A DNA stretch of 23,342 nt from Bacteroidota bacterium (GCA_025363505.1 JANYDV010000165.1:1-23342), one strand, 5' to 3'; shown: positions 7,161 to 15,308, numbered from the stretch's first letter. Numbers and translations are program-made. The notes: generated by a model not told the origin, from the letters alone.

Positions 7161-8485
7161 TATGGTCTCCGCATTCCTTGTCCTGCACGGTTATTTGTTG
7201 TCCCGAATGGGCTTGCACCCGGTGCTGCAGTTGTTGCACCCGGAGTGCTCAATGTAATAGACCCGACGGCGACACTATCACCGGCTTTAATGTTTTTTGT
7301 AGAACTTGCTAGTTCTATAAACAAGCCATCACTAATTCCGGTCATAACCGGGACAGCCTCTAAACCGAAATTTTTTGACGCATATTGATTCGCCACTTTA
7401 AGATATACTTTCCCTTTGGTGAGCCCTGAGGCAGAATCATTTGCATCGCTCATCTGATGCGACCCCCTCGAACCACCACCGACTGTACCCGTTGGTTTTG
7501 GTTTATCCATCATTGGTGGTGTAAATCGAAGTGCTGCAACCGGCAGACGTAGCACATCTTTTTTTGATGTATTGATGATCGTCACCGTCGCTGTCATACT
7601 AGGAAGAAGTTTGAGATTCTCGTTATCGGCATCGATAATAACTGTATAATTTACGACGTTCTGGACGATAGTTGCATTCAAACGAACACTATTTACGGTA
7701 CCGACAAATTTCTCATCACCAAATGCATCGACCGTGAATGAAACTTCTTGACCTTTCAGAACAGAACCGATGTCAGCTTCACCAACGCTAGCCCACACTT
7801 GCATTTTTTGGAGGTCTTCGGCAATAATAAAAATGACCGGAGCATTAAGCGAAGCTGCAACAGTTTGACCTACATCAACACTTCGTGCTATGACGGTGCC
7901 AGAAATAGGGGCTCGAATTTGTGTATAACTGAGGTTAACTTTAGATTGCTCAAGTGATGCCTCGGCTTGTTTGACTGATGCAGTCGAAGTTTCATACGCC
8001 GCAACAGCAGCATCATGCTCGGCTTTTGAAATAAGATCTTTTTTGAATAGCTCTTCGGCACGATCATTGTCACGTTTGGTTTTATTTTTGTCAGCCAATG
8101 CTTTTTCAAAGTTGGCTTGAGATTGTTTAACGGCTGCTTCGTAAAATGTAGGATCAATGACCGCGACGAGATCACCTTTTTTAACTTTAGAATTAAAATC
8201 AGCAAAGAGTGCTTTGACGGTGCCCGAAACTTGCGAACCAACCTGTACAGTCTTTGTCGCTTGAATAGTGCCTGTAGCACTGATAGACTTGATAATATCC
8301 CCTCGTTCGATCGTAGCGTAACGGATTGCAATTTGGGGTGCTTCATCCGCTTTTGTGAAATAGTAATACGCGCCACCACCGGCAAGCAGCACGATGACGA
8401 AAATAGTCATCCATTTCCGCATACTTTTCCGTCGCGCTTTTTGCTTAAAATTATCAAGTTTTGGGTCGGTGGTCGTTGTGCTCAT
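7160..8485 (-). CDS. HlyD/MacA-type periplasmic adaptor (membrane fusion protein)
   Basis: A 441-residue adaptor with a basic N-terminus, one transmembrane helix at about 25-43, the first half of a lipoyl-like domain (QVGSQVSGTVKALFADF, about 81-97), an alpha-hairpin rich in Lys/Glu/Ala from about 115 to 185, the second lipoyl half (IRAPISGTVIARSVDVGQTV), a beta-barrel and a membrane-proximal domain. The C-terminal part is Gly/Ser/Pro/Thr-rich, with a loop around GTVGGGSRGSHQMSD. Such proteins bridge inner-membrane permeases to outer-membrane channels. It is the first gene of the coupled unit with the permease and ureohydrolase. Its ATG at 8485 is 121 bp after the HpnE-like stop, so it may have its own promoter or be read through. 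Confidence 0.92.
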   Translation of the reverse strand: MSTTTTDPKLDNFKQKARRKSMRKWMTIFVIVLLAGGGAYYYFTKADEAPQIAIRYATIERGDIIKSISATGTIQATKTVQVGSQVSGTVKALFADFNSKVKKGDLVAVIDPTFYEAAVKQSQANFEKALADKNKTKRDNDRAEELFKKDLISKAEHDAAVAAYETSTASVKQAEASLEQSKVNLSYTQIRAPISGTVIARSVDVGQTVAASLNAPVIFIIAEDLQKMQVWASVGEADIGSVLKGQEVSFTVDAFGDEKFVGTVNSVRLNATIVQNVVNYTVIIDADNENLKLLPSMTATVTIINTSKKDVLRLPVAALRFTPPMMDKPKPTGTVGGGSRGSHQMSDANDSASGLTKGKVYLKVANQYASKNFGLEAVPVMTGISDGLFIELASSTKNIKAGDSVAVGSITLSTPGATTAAPGASPFGTTNNRAGQGMRRP

Positions 8486-8547
8486 ATTCTTTATCAGTGG
8501 TATTCAGTAGCTTAGTATATGCTTTCGGGAATTCTTGATACGCATTG

Positions 8548-8581
8548 ATTCCCATAGAGTTTCCCTCTGCCGAGTGGGAAT
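8548..8581. repeat. Inverted repeat between the HpnE-like and HlyD genes
   Basis: ATTCCCA (8548-8554) and TGGGAAT (8575-8581) are perfect complements with a 20-nt loop. It lies 26 bp after the HpnE-like stop on the minus strand. No U-tract follows, so it is a weak terminator or leader hairpin at best. Confidence 0.35.
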
Positions 8582-8606
8582 AGTAGATGCTAAGAACACT
8601 CAACAG

Positions 8607-9923
8607 TTAAAGGTCGTTAAATAAATTCCGAGCTGCCCGTTGCCCATTTCGGATAGCTCCTTCGATAGTCATTGGGAGCGCATTTTGGGCAAAGTCCGAA
8701 GCACATTGAATATTATGAAATCGTGTCTGGATCGGGGGGCGATCTTGTTGTGAATCAGGCGACATTAAATATGTAGCACGTTTTTCTTTAAGGATGACCG
8801 AATGATTGATTGTTGCAGAGCTTCCAACGGAGCCAAATAAATCATCGGAAATTGTCTTGACAATTTGTGATGGTTCTTGCTCAGCCATTTCATTCGCTGC
8901 GCTAATGGTACATGCGATAAGTTGAGTTGAGTGTTTGCTTGTTTTGGGAAAACACCATTGAAGATCGGTATCGATGAATCCATTGATCGGGTGATGAACG
9001 ATCTTTTTATCGAGCCAAAGATAGACATTAACAATCGGAGAAAAAGCGGGGATCGAAGATTGAGAAATAAATTCTGCTGCCCATTGTGGCATCGGCGATG
9101 CGGCAATGATAAGTGCATCGAATGTGTCATATCCACTTACGCCCTCAACACTGAGATAGACTACTCCGCTTTGTTCATGGGCTGCTACAATCTGTTTGCC
9201 GGTGTGAATTTTATGACCTAATGTTTGCAGTAATGAGATCGCAGGATTGACGAGCAAATCAGAAAGTCCAACGGTTGGCAGTAATATTGACGAAAATGTG
9301 CGATTCATCAAAAAAACAGTTCGTAACGTATTGAGAAAAAGCTGGGCACTGGCTTGCTCGATGCTTGCGTTGAGCGTGGCAAGGATAATCGGCTCCCATA
9401 GTTTTTTTATTAACGTCTCCGGTTGGTGCATTGCTGAAAATAATTCTTTACAAGTCTTGTTGGCAAATGGTTTGTCATAACTAAAGAGCATAACCGACGC
9501 ACCAAAACGAAGAGCGGCAAGTTTCTCATAGTTTGCAAGCAAGTCGCTTGAAAGGATACCAAACAATAAATTGGCAGGGACGGGAAGTTTGGATGAGACT
9601 TGCAGCGAACCAATTGTCCCGATATTTTTTTGATAGAAGGGAATTTGGAGAGGGCTTAATAGCGAAAGTTTTGTTGAGGTTCCGATCTGCGAAGTATATC
9701 GGAGCGTAGAAGTATAACAGCCCATCATAAGGTGCTGACCGTTATCAATAACATCGCCGGTATTTTTTTCGACAAATGATCGTGTTCTGCCGCCTGGTGT
9801 TGTACGTTCATCAAAGAGTGTAATGTCAAGTTGGCGTGTTGTTTTCATCAGTGCAAGCTCGATACCGGCACTCAAGCCGCTGACGCCACTACCAACGATT
9901 GCTATGCGAAACGGAGCACTCAA
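8607..9923 (-). CDS. HpnE-like FAD-dependent desaturase/dehydroxylase (squalene-associated amine-oxidase family)
   Basis: A 438-residue flavoprotein. The Rossmann FAD motif IAIVGSGVSGLSAG comes directly after the start, followed by FDERTTPGGRTRSF and the HpnE-like block DNGQHLMMGCY. The C-terminal half has the second FAD contact region (DFAQNALPMTIEGAIRNGQRAARNL). HpnE converts hydroxysqualene to squalene after HpnC/HpnD; related family members desaturate carotenoids. Neither HpnC nor HpnD is beside it. No ATG precedes the FAD motif; the TTG at 9923 gives MSAPFRIAIVGSG, the normal family length, whereas the TTG at 9956 would overlap the divergent gene. HpnE is the best guess, moderately sure. 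Confidence 0.75.
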   Translation of the reverse strand: MSAPFRIAIVGSGVSGLSAGIELALMKTTRQLDITLFDERTTPGGRTRSFVEKNTGDVIDNGQHLMMGCYTSTLRYTSQIGTSTKLSLLSPLQIPFYQKNIGTIGSLQVSSKLPVPANLLFGILSSDLLANYEKLAALRFGASVMLFSYDKPFANKTCKELFSAMHQPETLIKKLWEPIILATLNASIEQASAQLFLNTLRTVFLMNRTFSSILLPTVGLSDLLVNPAISLLQTLGHKIHTGKQIVAAHEQSGVVYLSVEGVSGYDTFDALIIAASPMPQWAAEFISQSSIPAFSPIVNVYLWLDKKIVHHPINGFIDTDLQWCFPKTSKHSTQLIACTISAANEMAEQEPSQIVKTISDDLFGSVGSSATINHSVILKEKRATYLMSPDSQQDRPPIQTRFHNIQCASDFAQNALPMTIEGAIRNGQRAARNLFNDL

Positions 9924-9941
9924 AATAAAGTGTAAATAAGA

Positions 9942-10328
9942 ATGAAGAAACAACAACTACCTGACTACTTCGATGTTGCTGTAAACAAAAATACCGCCTC
10001 GAAGGCTCGATCCAATGATTTCTACGCTTGTGTCTATGGAGTTGTTGCGCAGATACCGGAAGGGAAAGTAACAACCTATGGCGCTATAGCCGAATTTCTG
10101 GGCTCAAAAGGCTCCTCGCGTTTAGTGGGATATGCGATGGGTGCCGTACCCGAAGATATGGGTATTCATCCGCACCGAGTTATTAATAGAATCGGAGCGT
10201 TAAGCGCAGCACACAAATTTGGCGGCTATAAAAGAATGCGTTACCTCCTCGAACGAGAAGGCGTAACCTTCAAAGAGGAAAAAGTAGATATGGAGAAGCA
10301 TTTTTGGAAACCGCAACCAGATAAATGA
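9942..10328 (+). CDS. Alkyltransferase-like (MGMT/Atl-family) DNA-binding protein without the catalytic Cys
   Basis: A 128-residue protein matching the DNA-binding domain of O6-alkylguanine-DNA alkyltransferase: VYGVVAQIPEGKVTTYGAIAEFLGSKGSSRLVGYAMG (31-67) with the equivalents of the base-flipping Tyr (Y46) and Arg finger (R60), then IHPHRVINRIG (75-85). In true MGMT the motif is PCHRV and in Atl proteins often PWHRV; here the Cys/Trp position is Pro77 and the preceding Pro is His76. It should therefore not transfer alkyl groups, but could bind damaged guanine and signal to nucleotide excision repair, as Atl proteins do. The Asn of the hinge (N82) is kept. The gene starts 18 bp from the divergent HpnE-like start and ends 35 bp before the YCF48 protein gene. 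Confidence 0.85.
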   Translation: MKKQQLPDYFDVAVNKNTASKARSNDFYACVYGVVAQIPEGKVTTYGAIAEFLGSKGSSRLVGYAMGAVPEDMGIHPHRVINRIGALSAAHKFGGYKRMRYLLEREGVTFKEEKVDMEKHFWKPQPDK

Positions 10329-10363
10329 TCAGCTATGATGTTTACAATAAATTATTTTTAAAG

Positions 10364-11662
10364 ATGAAATTACTTATGAAATACTCTCTTTTCGGGTTTG
10401 TATTTTATACTTATCTCTGTTCAGTTGTTGGGTATTCGCAATGGAAGCCTGTCCATATATCCGACACTATGGGCTATTTTCATTGGGTATCAGGCACAGG
10501 TGTTTCTGCATCAATTATTTCATCGGATACTATTTTTATCTCAGCGGGTCTCTATCGTTTTTCGAGATCGTTTGATGGTGGAAGAAGTTGGAATAAAGAT
10601 TCTGTTGATGAATCATGTGGAAGCAGAAAAATGCAATTTCTGAATTCTAAACTTGGATGGCAACTCGACGGAAGGTGTATAAGCAAAACTATAGACGGAG
10701 GAAAGCATTGGAGCCAGATACAAGTGTTGCCACCGAATCAGACTCTACCTGATGACTATGAATATACATCGTTACATTTTTTTGACAAACTCCATGGTTG
10801 GATCGGATGTAATTATGTTGGTATACTTGCAACCGAAGATGGTGGCGTTACATGGGCAGTACAATATATTGCAGACGTAAGTAATTCCAGAAATTATTAC
10901 TTTAGAATCAATAGTATGCAATTTTTAGATTCTCTTGTTGGGTTTGCCGTTGGTTATCAAGGCTTATTTCTTCGCACTACTAATGGAGGAAAAACTTGGC
11001 TTGGGACTTTGAACCCTGATAGTATTCGTTCTGGTCCTGACCTCCGATCTGTTTCATTCCCGACCTTGGGTAAAGGTTTTGCACTTTCTACTTATTATGG
11101 TGGTGGCTATTATACATCACTGGATACAAGCCGAAGTTGGGAATTGTCATACTTAGACGGCTCCGCAAAATCAATGCGTCTCTATGATATGTACTTTACA
11201 GATGCACAAAATGGCTGGGCAGTCGGGATTGATTCTACTTACGGAGTAATTTATCATACAACTAATGCCGGAATTTCTTGGGGTCGGGAAGTATTTCCTG
11301 AGTTAACGGCAATCCGTTCTATCTCTTTTATAGATTCAATAATAGGTATAGCAGTTGCAGATAACGGTTGGATTCTAAGATATACCGGTGGTATGACAAC
11401 TGTTCGGCAGAGGAAAATATATTCACTAATTGATAATGTCGCTCTATATTCCGACAGAAGAAAAATAAAATTGTATCTTCCACGAACATCCTCGCGGGCA
11501 AAAATCCGGATGCTCGATATTTTGGGAAGAGAGTTATATAACACTGAGATTGATTGTCCCGGAACTGAGGTTGAGTTGCCATTTCCAAAAATAAACTCCA
11601 CAGTATTTGTATCAGTAAAGATTGCTGATGAACGTAGGACATTTAAGGTATTGCCCCAATAG
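10364..11662 (+). CDS. Secreted YCF48/Asp-box beta-propeller protein with T9SS-like tail
   Basis: A 432-residue exported protein. An ATG at 10325 overlaps the Atl stop as ATGA, but would place 13 polar residues ahead of the signal peptide, so I prefer the ATG at 10364 (MKLLMKYSLFGFVFYTYLC...GYSQ). Six Asp-box-type motifs, S/T-x-D-G-G-x-x-W, recur through the protein: SFDGGRSW, TIDGGKHW, TEDGGVTW, TTNGGKTW, SLDTSRSW and TTNAGISW. They mark a YCF48/BNR-like propeller. The C-terminal 80 residues (VALYSDRRKI...RMLDILGRELY...RTFKVLPQ) resemble a sorting tail, though less typical than in the other secreted proteins here. By eye it is more A/T-rich than the neighbouring E2 gene. Function is unknown; it probably binds a ligand at the cell surface. 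Confidence 0.8.
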   Translation: MKLLMKYSLFGFVFYTYLCSVVGYSQWKPVHISDTMGYFHWVSGTGVSASIISSDTIFISAGLYRFSRSFDGGRSWNKDSVDESCGSRKMQFLNSKLGWQLDGRCISKTIDGGKHWSQIQVLPPNQTLPDDYEYTSLHFFDKLHGWIGCNYVGILATEDGGVTWAVQYIADVSNSRNYYFRINSMQFLDSLVGFAVGYQGLFLRTTNGGKTWLGTLNPDSIRSGPDLRSVSFPTLGKGFALSTYYGGGYYTSLDTSRSWELSYLDGSAKSMRLYDMYFTDAQNGWAVGIDSTYGVIYHTTNAGISWGREVFPELTAIRSISFIDSIIGIAVADNGWILRYTGGMTTVRQRKIYSLIDNVALYSDRRKIKLYLPRTSSRAKIRMLDILGRELYNTEIDCPGTEVELPFPKINSTVFVSVKIADERRTFKVLPQ

Positions 11663-11739
11663 AATGTAAGTGCCTTTCTTTGAAAAGTAATTTGTAACGT
11701 TAAAAAAATCTTCCATTAATTTATAGGAGCGAAGTTCTC

Positions 11740-11753
11740 GTAACTAATGTTAC
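11740..11753. promoter_or_regulatory. Short palindrome upstream of the E2 gene
   Basis: GTAAC-TAAT-GTTAC is a perfect 5-4-5 inverted repeat 33 bp before the E2 ATG. A half-match, GTAACGTTA, lies upstream at 11694-11702. It could be a regulator site; arms this short also occur by chance. Confidence 0.3.
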
Positions 11754-11786
11754 CTCTGCTTCTTAGAACCTTAAATAAAAGCAAGA

Positions 11787-13451
11787 ATGGCAACGAACGT
11801 TGTAATGCCCAAGATGGGCGAGAGCATCACTGAAGGCACGATCTTACGCTGGCTGAAGCAAGTTGGTGAAAGTGTCAAGAAGGATGAACCGATTTTGGAA
11901 ATCTCAACTGATAAGGTGGATACCGAAGTCCCGGCACCCAGTGCCGGAGTGCTGTTGCAACAGCTTGTGCAAGAAAAACAAACCGTTGCCGTAGGTACAC
12001 CAATCGCTGTACTTGGTGAAGCGGGCGAGAAAGCCTCTGCTGCTCCTGTCGCATCTTCGACACCGTCTCCTGAACCTGTCGCCGCTCCTGTTGCAACCGC
12101 TCCAGCACCGGCACCCTCGGCACCACAAACCACTTCCGCCAATGAACAAGCTGTGGTAATGCCGAAAATGGGTGAGAGTATCACCGAAGGCACTATCCTT
12201 CGTTGGCTTAAAAAACCGGGTGATAGTATTAAGAAGGACGAGCCTATTTTAGAAATTTCAACCGATAAAGTTGATACCGAAGTCCCTTCGCCAATCGCCG
12301 GAACATTAATACGAGTGTTAGCTGAAGAAAAGCAAGTTGTGGCAGTTGGTGGTATTTTGGCGTATATCGCAGGTCAGGGTGTAGCTGTATCACAAGCACC
12401 TCCTCAGTCAGCACCTACGTCTGTTGCTCAGGCGGCAGTTCAAACACCGGTTCCTACACAGACTGTTGCCGGTGCACCTATTGCTTCGCATAGCTCATCC
12501 GGCAGATTCTACTCTCCTTTGGTGCGTTCTATTGCAAAGCAAGAGGGAGTTACATCATCTGAACTTGATTCGATTAGTGGTTCGGGACTTGGTGGACGAG
12601 TCAATAAAAACGATATTCTTTCATATCTCTCGACTCGCGGTTCGGCTCCGACAGGAAAACCAGCGTCGTCTGTTAGTGCGAAGTCGGCACCTGCACCTTC
12701 GGGACCTGCTATTACCTTCCCAGGAGATGTCTCTATTCCGATGGATAATATCCGTCAGCGCATTGCTGAGAATATGGTACGCTCGAAGCATACCAGCGCC
12801 CACGTCACGAGCGTAAGTGAAGTTGATGTAACGGCAATTGTAAAATTCCGCGAAAAATTCAAAGATGAATTCAAACGTCGCGAAGGGGTAAATCTTACAT
12901 ATACTCCGATCTTCATTGAAGCAATGATTCGCGCAATCAAAGATTTTCCATTTATTAATGCTTCGATTGAAGGTACGAATGTTCTTGTCAAAAAGGACGT
13001 CAATTTTGGTGTTGCGGTAAGTGTCCCTCCACCGGAAGGCTCTCAATTGCCGCCGTCACTGATAGTGCCTGTCATCAAGAAGGCTCAGAGTTTGAATTAT
13101 GCCGGTATAGCTCATGCTGTTACCGATCTTGCTGTCAAAGCCCGTACAAAGAAGCTGACATTGGATGATATTTCAGGCGGTACGTTTACACTTACTAATC
13201 CCGGAATGTTTGGCAATCTCTTCGGTACGCCGATCATCGCACAGCCACAGGTGGCTATTATGACGACGGGTGCTGTTGTGAAAAGGGCAGTCGTAAAGAC
13301 TGATGAAAATGGCGATGATTATATTGCTATCCGCTCGATGATGTATCTGGGGCTTTCCTACGATCACCGGATTATCGACGGACAATACGGGGTACAATAT
13401 ACAGAACGAGTGAAATATTATCTTGAGAATTTTACACTGAATTCATTGTAA
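11787..13451 (+). CDS. 2-oxoacid dehydrogenase E2 (dihydrolipoamide acyltransferase) with two lipoyl domains
   Basis: A 554-residue E2 core subunit, with domains in order: lipoyl 1 (about 1-78, lipoyl-lysine K43 in STDKVD), Ala/Pro linker, lipoyl 2 (about 122-197, K161 in STDKVD), Ala/Pro linker, peripheral subunit-binding domain (about 241-283, FYSPLVRSIAKQEGV...GRVNKNDILSYL), linker, and the acyltransferase domain from about 316 with catalytic YDHRIIDG (H527, D531). It transfers acyl groups to CoA in a pyruvate, 2-oxoglutarate or branched-chain complex. Phrases such as SAHVTSVSEVDVT and TYTPIFIEAMIRAIKDFP resemble Bacteroidota branched-chain/2-oxoglutarate E2 proteins, but the substrate cannot be fixed from sequence. 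E1 and E3 genes are not adjacent, so it stands alone. The ATG start is clear. Confidence 0.95.
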   Translation: MATNVVMPKMGESITEGTILRWLKQVGESVKKDEPILEISTDKVDTEVPAPSAGVLLQQLVQEKQTVAVGTPIAVLGEAGEKASAAPVASSTPSPEPVAAPVATAPAPAPSAPQTTSANEQAVVMPKMGESITEGTILRWLKKPGDSIKKDEPILEISTDKVDTEVPSPIAGTLIRVLAEEKQVVAVGGILAYIAGQGVAVSQAPPQSAPTSVAQAAVQTPVPTQTVAGAPIASHSSSGRFYSPLVRSIAKQEGVTSSELDSISGSGLGGRVNKNDILSYLSTRGSAPTGKPASSVSAKSAPAPSGPAITFPGDVSIPMDNIRQRIAENMVRSKHTSAHVTSVSEVDVTAIVKFREKFKDEFKRREGVNLTYTPIFIEAMIRAIKDFPFINASIEGTNVLVKKDVNFGVAVSVPPPEGSQLPPSLIVPVIKKAQSLNYAGIAHAVTDLAVKARTKKLTLDDISGGTFTLTNPGMFGNLFGTPIIAQPQVAIMTTGAVVKRAVVKTDENGDDYIAIRSMMYLGLSYDHRIIDGQYGVQYTERVKYYLENFTLNSL

Positions 13452-13506
13452 GAGAATCTTTGAAGGGGATTGTGTCGTTTTTCGCTAAAACGGGGAAAAT
13501 TGGGCG

Positions 13507-13514
13507 TATCTTTG
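13507..13514 (+). promoter_or_regulatory. Candidate Bacteroidota-type -7 element for the lipoprotein gene
   Basis: TATCTTTG followed by TAG is an exact TAnnTTTG match, 92 bp before the ATG at 13606. No clear -33 TTTG is seen at the right spacing. The position in a 154-bp intergenic gap is suitable. Confidence 0.45.
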
Positions 13515-13528
13515 TAGCTTCTCTTAGC

Positions 13529-13549
13529 GTGCTACTTTTATTGTAGCAC
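13529..13549 (+). other. Leader hairpin before the lipoprotein gene
   Basis: GTGCTAC (13529-13535), a 7-nt loop, then GTAGCAC (13543-13549) form a perfect 7-bp stem. It lies just downstream of the -7 element, so near the expected 5' end of the mRNA. No U-tract follows, so it is unlikely to be the E2 terminator; it may stabilise the leader. Confidence 0.45.
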
Positions 13550-13605
13550 CGTGTTATCATAAATAACGATAGTTTTTGTTGTGTCATCAGAAAGCATATT
13601 CTAAA

Positions 13606-15201
13606 ATGATGAAGATGTATTCAAACCGAGCATTTTATGCACTTGCAGCACTGTTGCTGCTCACTGTTGGCTCTATGGTTAGTGGTTGTAAAGATACTGC
13701 TCCTGACCCCGGATATGTTGATTTTGCTTCGGCAAGAGTGATGTACTTCGGTAAGTGTACACCGATGCAAATCTTTTATTTTCCAGTGGGATCAAAAGAT
13801 ACGGTGCTCCTGACCCCTTCGCCATTGACCTACGGAGTTTCAACCCCATACGTGACGAATTTCCCTACTGGTCGCGGAGCCGGGCAAACATATCATTTTA
13901 TCGCAAAACAAGCCGGCACCCAAAATGTTTTTGCCGAAACCGATATTACACTTAAACCAAACGACAAGCAATCCTGGATTATTTTTGATAAAGGATCATC
14001 TGCTACTTATCCTCATAAAGTAATATCTGACAACCCACCAGCCGGGACATCAAATCAAAATGCGTACTTTCGTTTTCTAAATTCTTCCGAAGACAATCCA
14101 AGCTTGATGATTCGAGTCGGCGACCCAATCAACGGAAGTATTTTGGCTGATCTTACAGCATACAAAGAGCTTAGTTCATATAATCCGATACCAACACGAC
14201 CTGACACAACAGTTACGTTTTTCATTACTGATCCGAGTGGTACTATTTTAGGGCGTCTTGCAGGAGTTTCTCTTGCGGGTGGTTCATTCCATACGATCAG
14301 TTGGGGCGGACAAGCTGATTCTTGCCGTCAAGTTGATGAAATCAGTGGCAATCGGGTGATTGATGATAGTGTCCGTATTCACCTCTATGATGACAATGAC
14401 GCCGGTAACGACCAATTACCTGTGCCATTGACATTCCGTTATAACATTATTAATGCATTAATACCGCCTTCATTTCCTTCTGCAGTGCTGACAGATTATC
14501 GTGTTAGCGGGTTGGGACTTATTATTAACAATAATACCTCATACGACTATAGCCGTATACAGCCTTTCACTACAGCACCTGCACCGAAGGGCATTACTGC
14601 TGATGGTGTCTTGGAAGTAATTCCGAGAGCGATTCCATTGACAGGCGTAGTCTATGTTAAGGTTGTTAGCCCACTTAGTTCTGTACCAAGCGTTGCAGAT
14701 CCTATTCTATTCAGATTCTACGCAAACAGCTCTGTTATCAAGAGTGATAAAATGATGTCTGTTGTAATATTTGACAGCGTGCAGGATTCTAAAAAAGAGT
14801 TGACGCTTTCACCTCCGTATGATTCATCAAAAGGTGTGCTGACTATCCCAATACCTGATCAATCAGTCAAAGGAAAAGCTCTTGTGGTTGTAGGGAATAT
14901 GACGGCAGGTCCTTATAAGACTGTCGTGCCAACAGCAGTATTTTCAGTCGTTGGTGGTGCAACATTTACGAAGATAAAAAAACCGAAGGATTTTGATGCA
15001 ACAACCGTAATCGACGCGGGAAGCAGTTTTTCTGTTAAGGCAGTACTTACCGCTGCATCAAATATCGTTACGATTACTTCCACTCCGTTCACTGCCGTAG
15101 ATGGTGCAATCTATGAGGTATTCCTTGTAGGTCGTTTTAATGAGCCTCGACCTGAGTTCCAACCTCGATTTATTATTGTCAGGTCAAACCCTACTCAGTA
15201 A
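13606..15201 (+). CDS. Outer-envelope lipoprotein, DUF4397-like
   Basis: A 531-residue lipoprotein. The ATG at 13606 gives MMKMYSNRAFYALAALLLLTVGSMVSGCKD with a good lipobox (VSGC, Cys28); an upstream TTG at 13576 only adds residues before it. The region YFRFLNSSEDNPSLMIRVGD...LADLTAYKELSSY followed by VTFFITDPSGTILGRL looks like a DUF4397-type beta domain, and the 'ARVMYFGKC...MQIFYFPVGSK' opening may be another copy. I base this on pattern only. No enzyme motif is seen. It is a stand-alone gene with its own promoter candidate and a strong terminator. Anchoring in the outer or inner membrane is inferred. Confidence 0.75.
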   Translation: MMKMYSNRAFYALAALLLLTVGSMVSGCKDTAPDPGYVDFASARVMYFGKCTPMQIFYFPVGSKDTVLLTPSPLTYGVSTPYVTNFPTGRGAGQTYHFIAKQAGTQNVFAETDITLKPNDKQSWIIFDKGSSATYPHKVISDNPPAGTSNQNAYFRFLNSSEDNPSLMIRVGDPINGSILADLTAYKELSSYNPIPTRPDTTVTFFITDPSGTILGRLAGVSLAGGSFHTISWGGQADSCRQVDEISGNRVIDDSVRIHLYDDNDAGNDQLPVPLTFRYNIINALIPPSFPSAVLTDYRVSGLGLIINNNTSYDYSRIQPFTTAPAPKGITADGVLEVIPRAIPLTGVVYVKVVSPLSSVPSVADPILFRFYANSSVIKSDKMMSVVIFDSVQDSKKELTLSPPYDSSKGVLTIPIPDQSVKGKALVVVGNMTAGPYKTVVPTAVFSVVGGATFTKIKKPKDFDATTVIDAGSSFSVKAVLTAASNIVTITSTPFTAVDGAIYEVFLVGRFNEPRPEFQPRFIIVRSNPTQ

Positions 15202-15220
15202 TATTTCTCTTTAGATATTT

Positions 15221-15254
15221 AAGCCGGAGTTACTCAACTCCGGCTTTTTTTTTG
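15221..15254 (+). terminator. Rho-independent terminator of the lipoprotein gene
   Basis: AAGCCGGAGTT (15221-15231), loop ACTC, AACTCCGGCTT (15236-15246): a perfect 11-bp stem followed by a run of T. It starts 20 bp after the stop. Confidence 0.95.
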
Positions 15255-15263
15255 CTTAGACCG

Positions 15264-15308
15264 AAAAAAAACACTGCTCCCTGTATCTTACGATAACATG
15301 AACAGTGT
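15264..15308 (-). terminator. Candidate terminator of the small minus-strand gene
   Basis: On the minus strand ACACTG (15308-15303) pairs with CAGTGT (15276-15271), and a T7 run follows (15270-15264). The 26-nt loop contains a smaller inner stem (TATC-GTAA-GATA). It lies 54 bp after the stop at 15362 and is back to back with the plus-strand terminator. Confidence 0.5.

Noticed and set aside
6784..7257. 157-codon plus-strand frame over the permease and adaptor junction
   Set aside because: It is antisense to both real genes and crosses their overlapping stop and start; its composition is a mirror of the FtsX frame.
7888..8385. 165-codon frame inside the HlyD gene
   Set aside because: It is an out-of-frame shadow on the same strand; the HlyD frame has the conserved domains.
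10325..10363. ATGA-coupled start of the YCF48 protein at 10325
   Set aside because: It would put 13 polar residues before the signal peptide; the ATG at 10364 gives a normal signal peptide. Not fully excluded.
11802..12360. Recent tandem duplication or assembly error in the E2 gene
   Set aside because: The two lipoyl copies differ at many synonymous positions, and multi-lipoyl E2 proteins are common.
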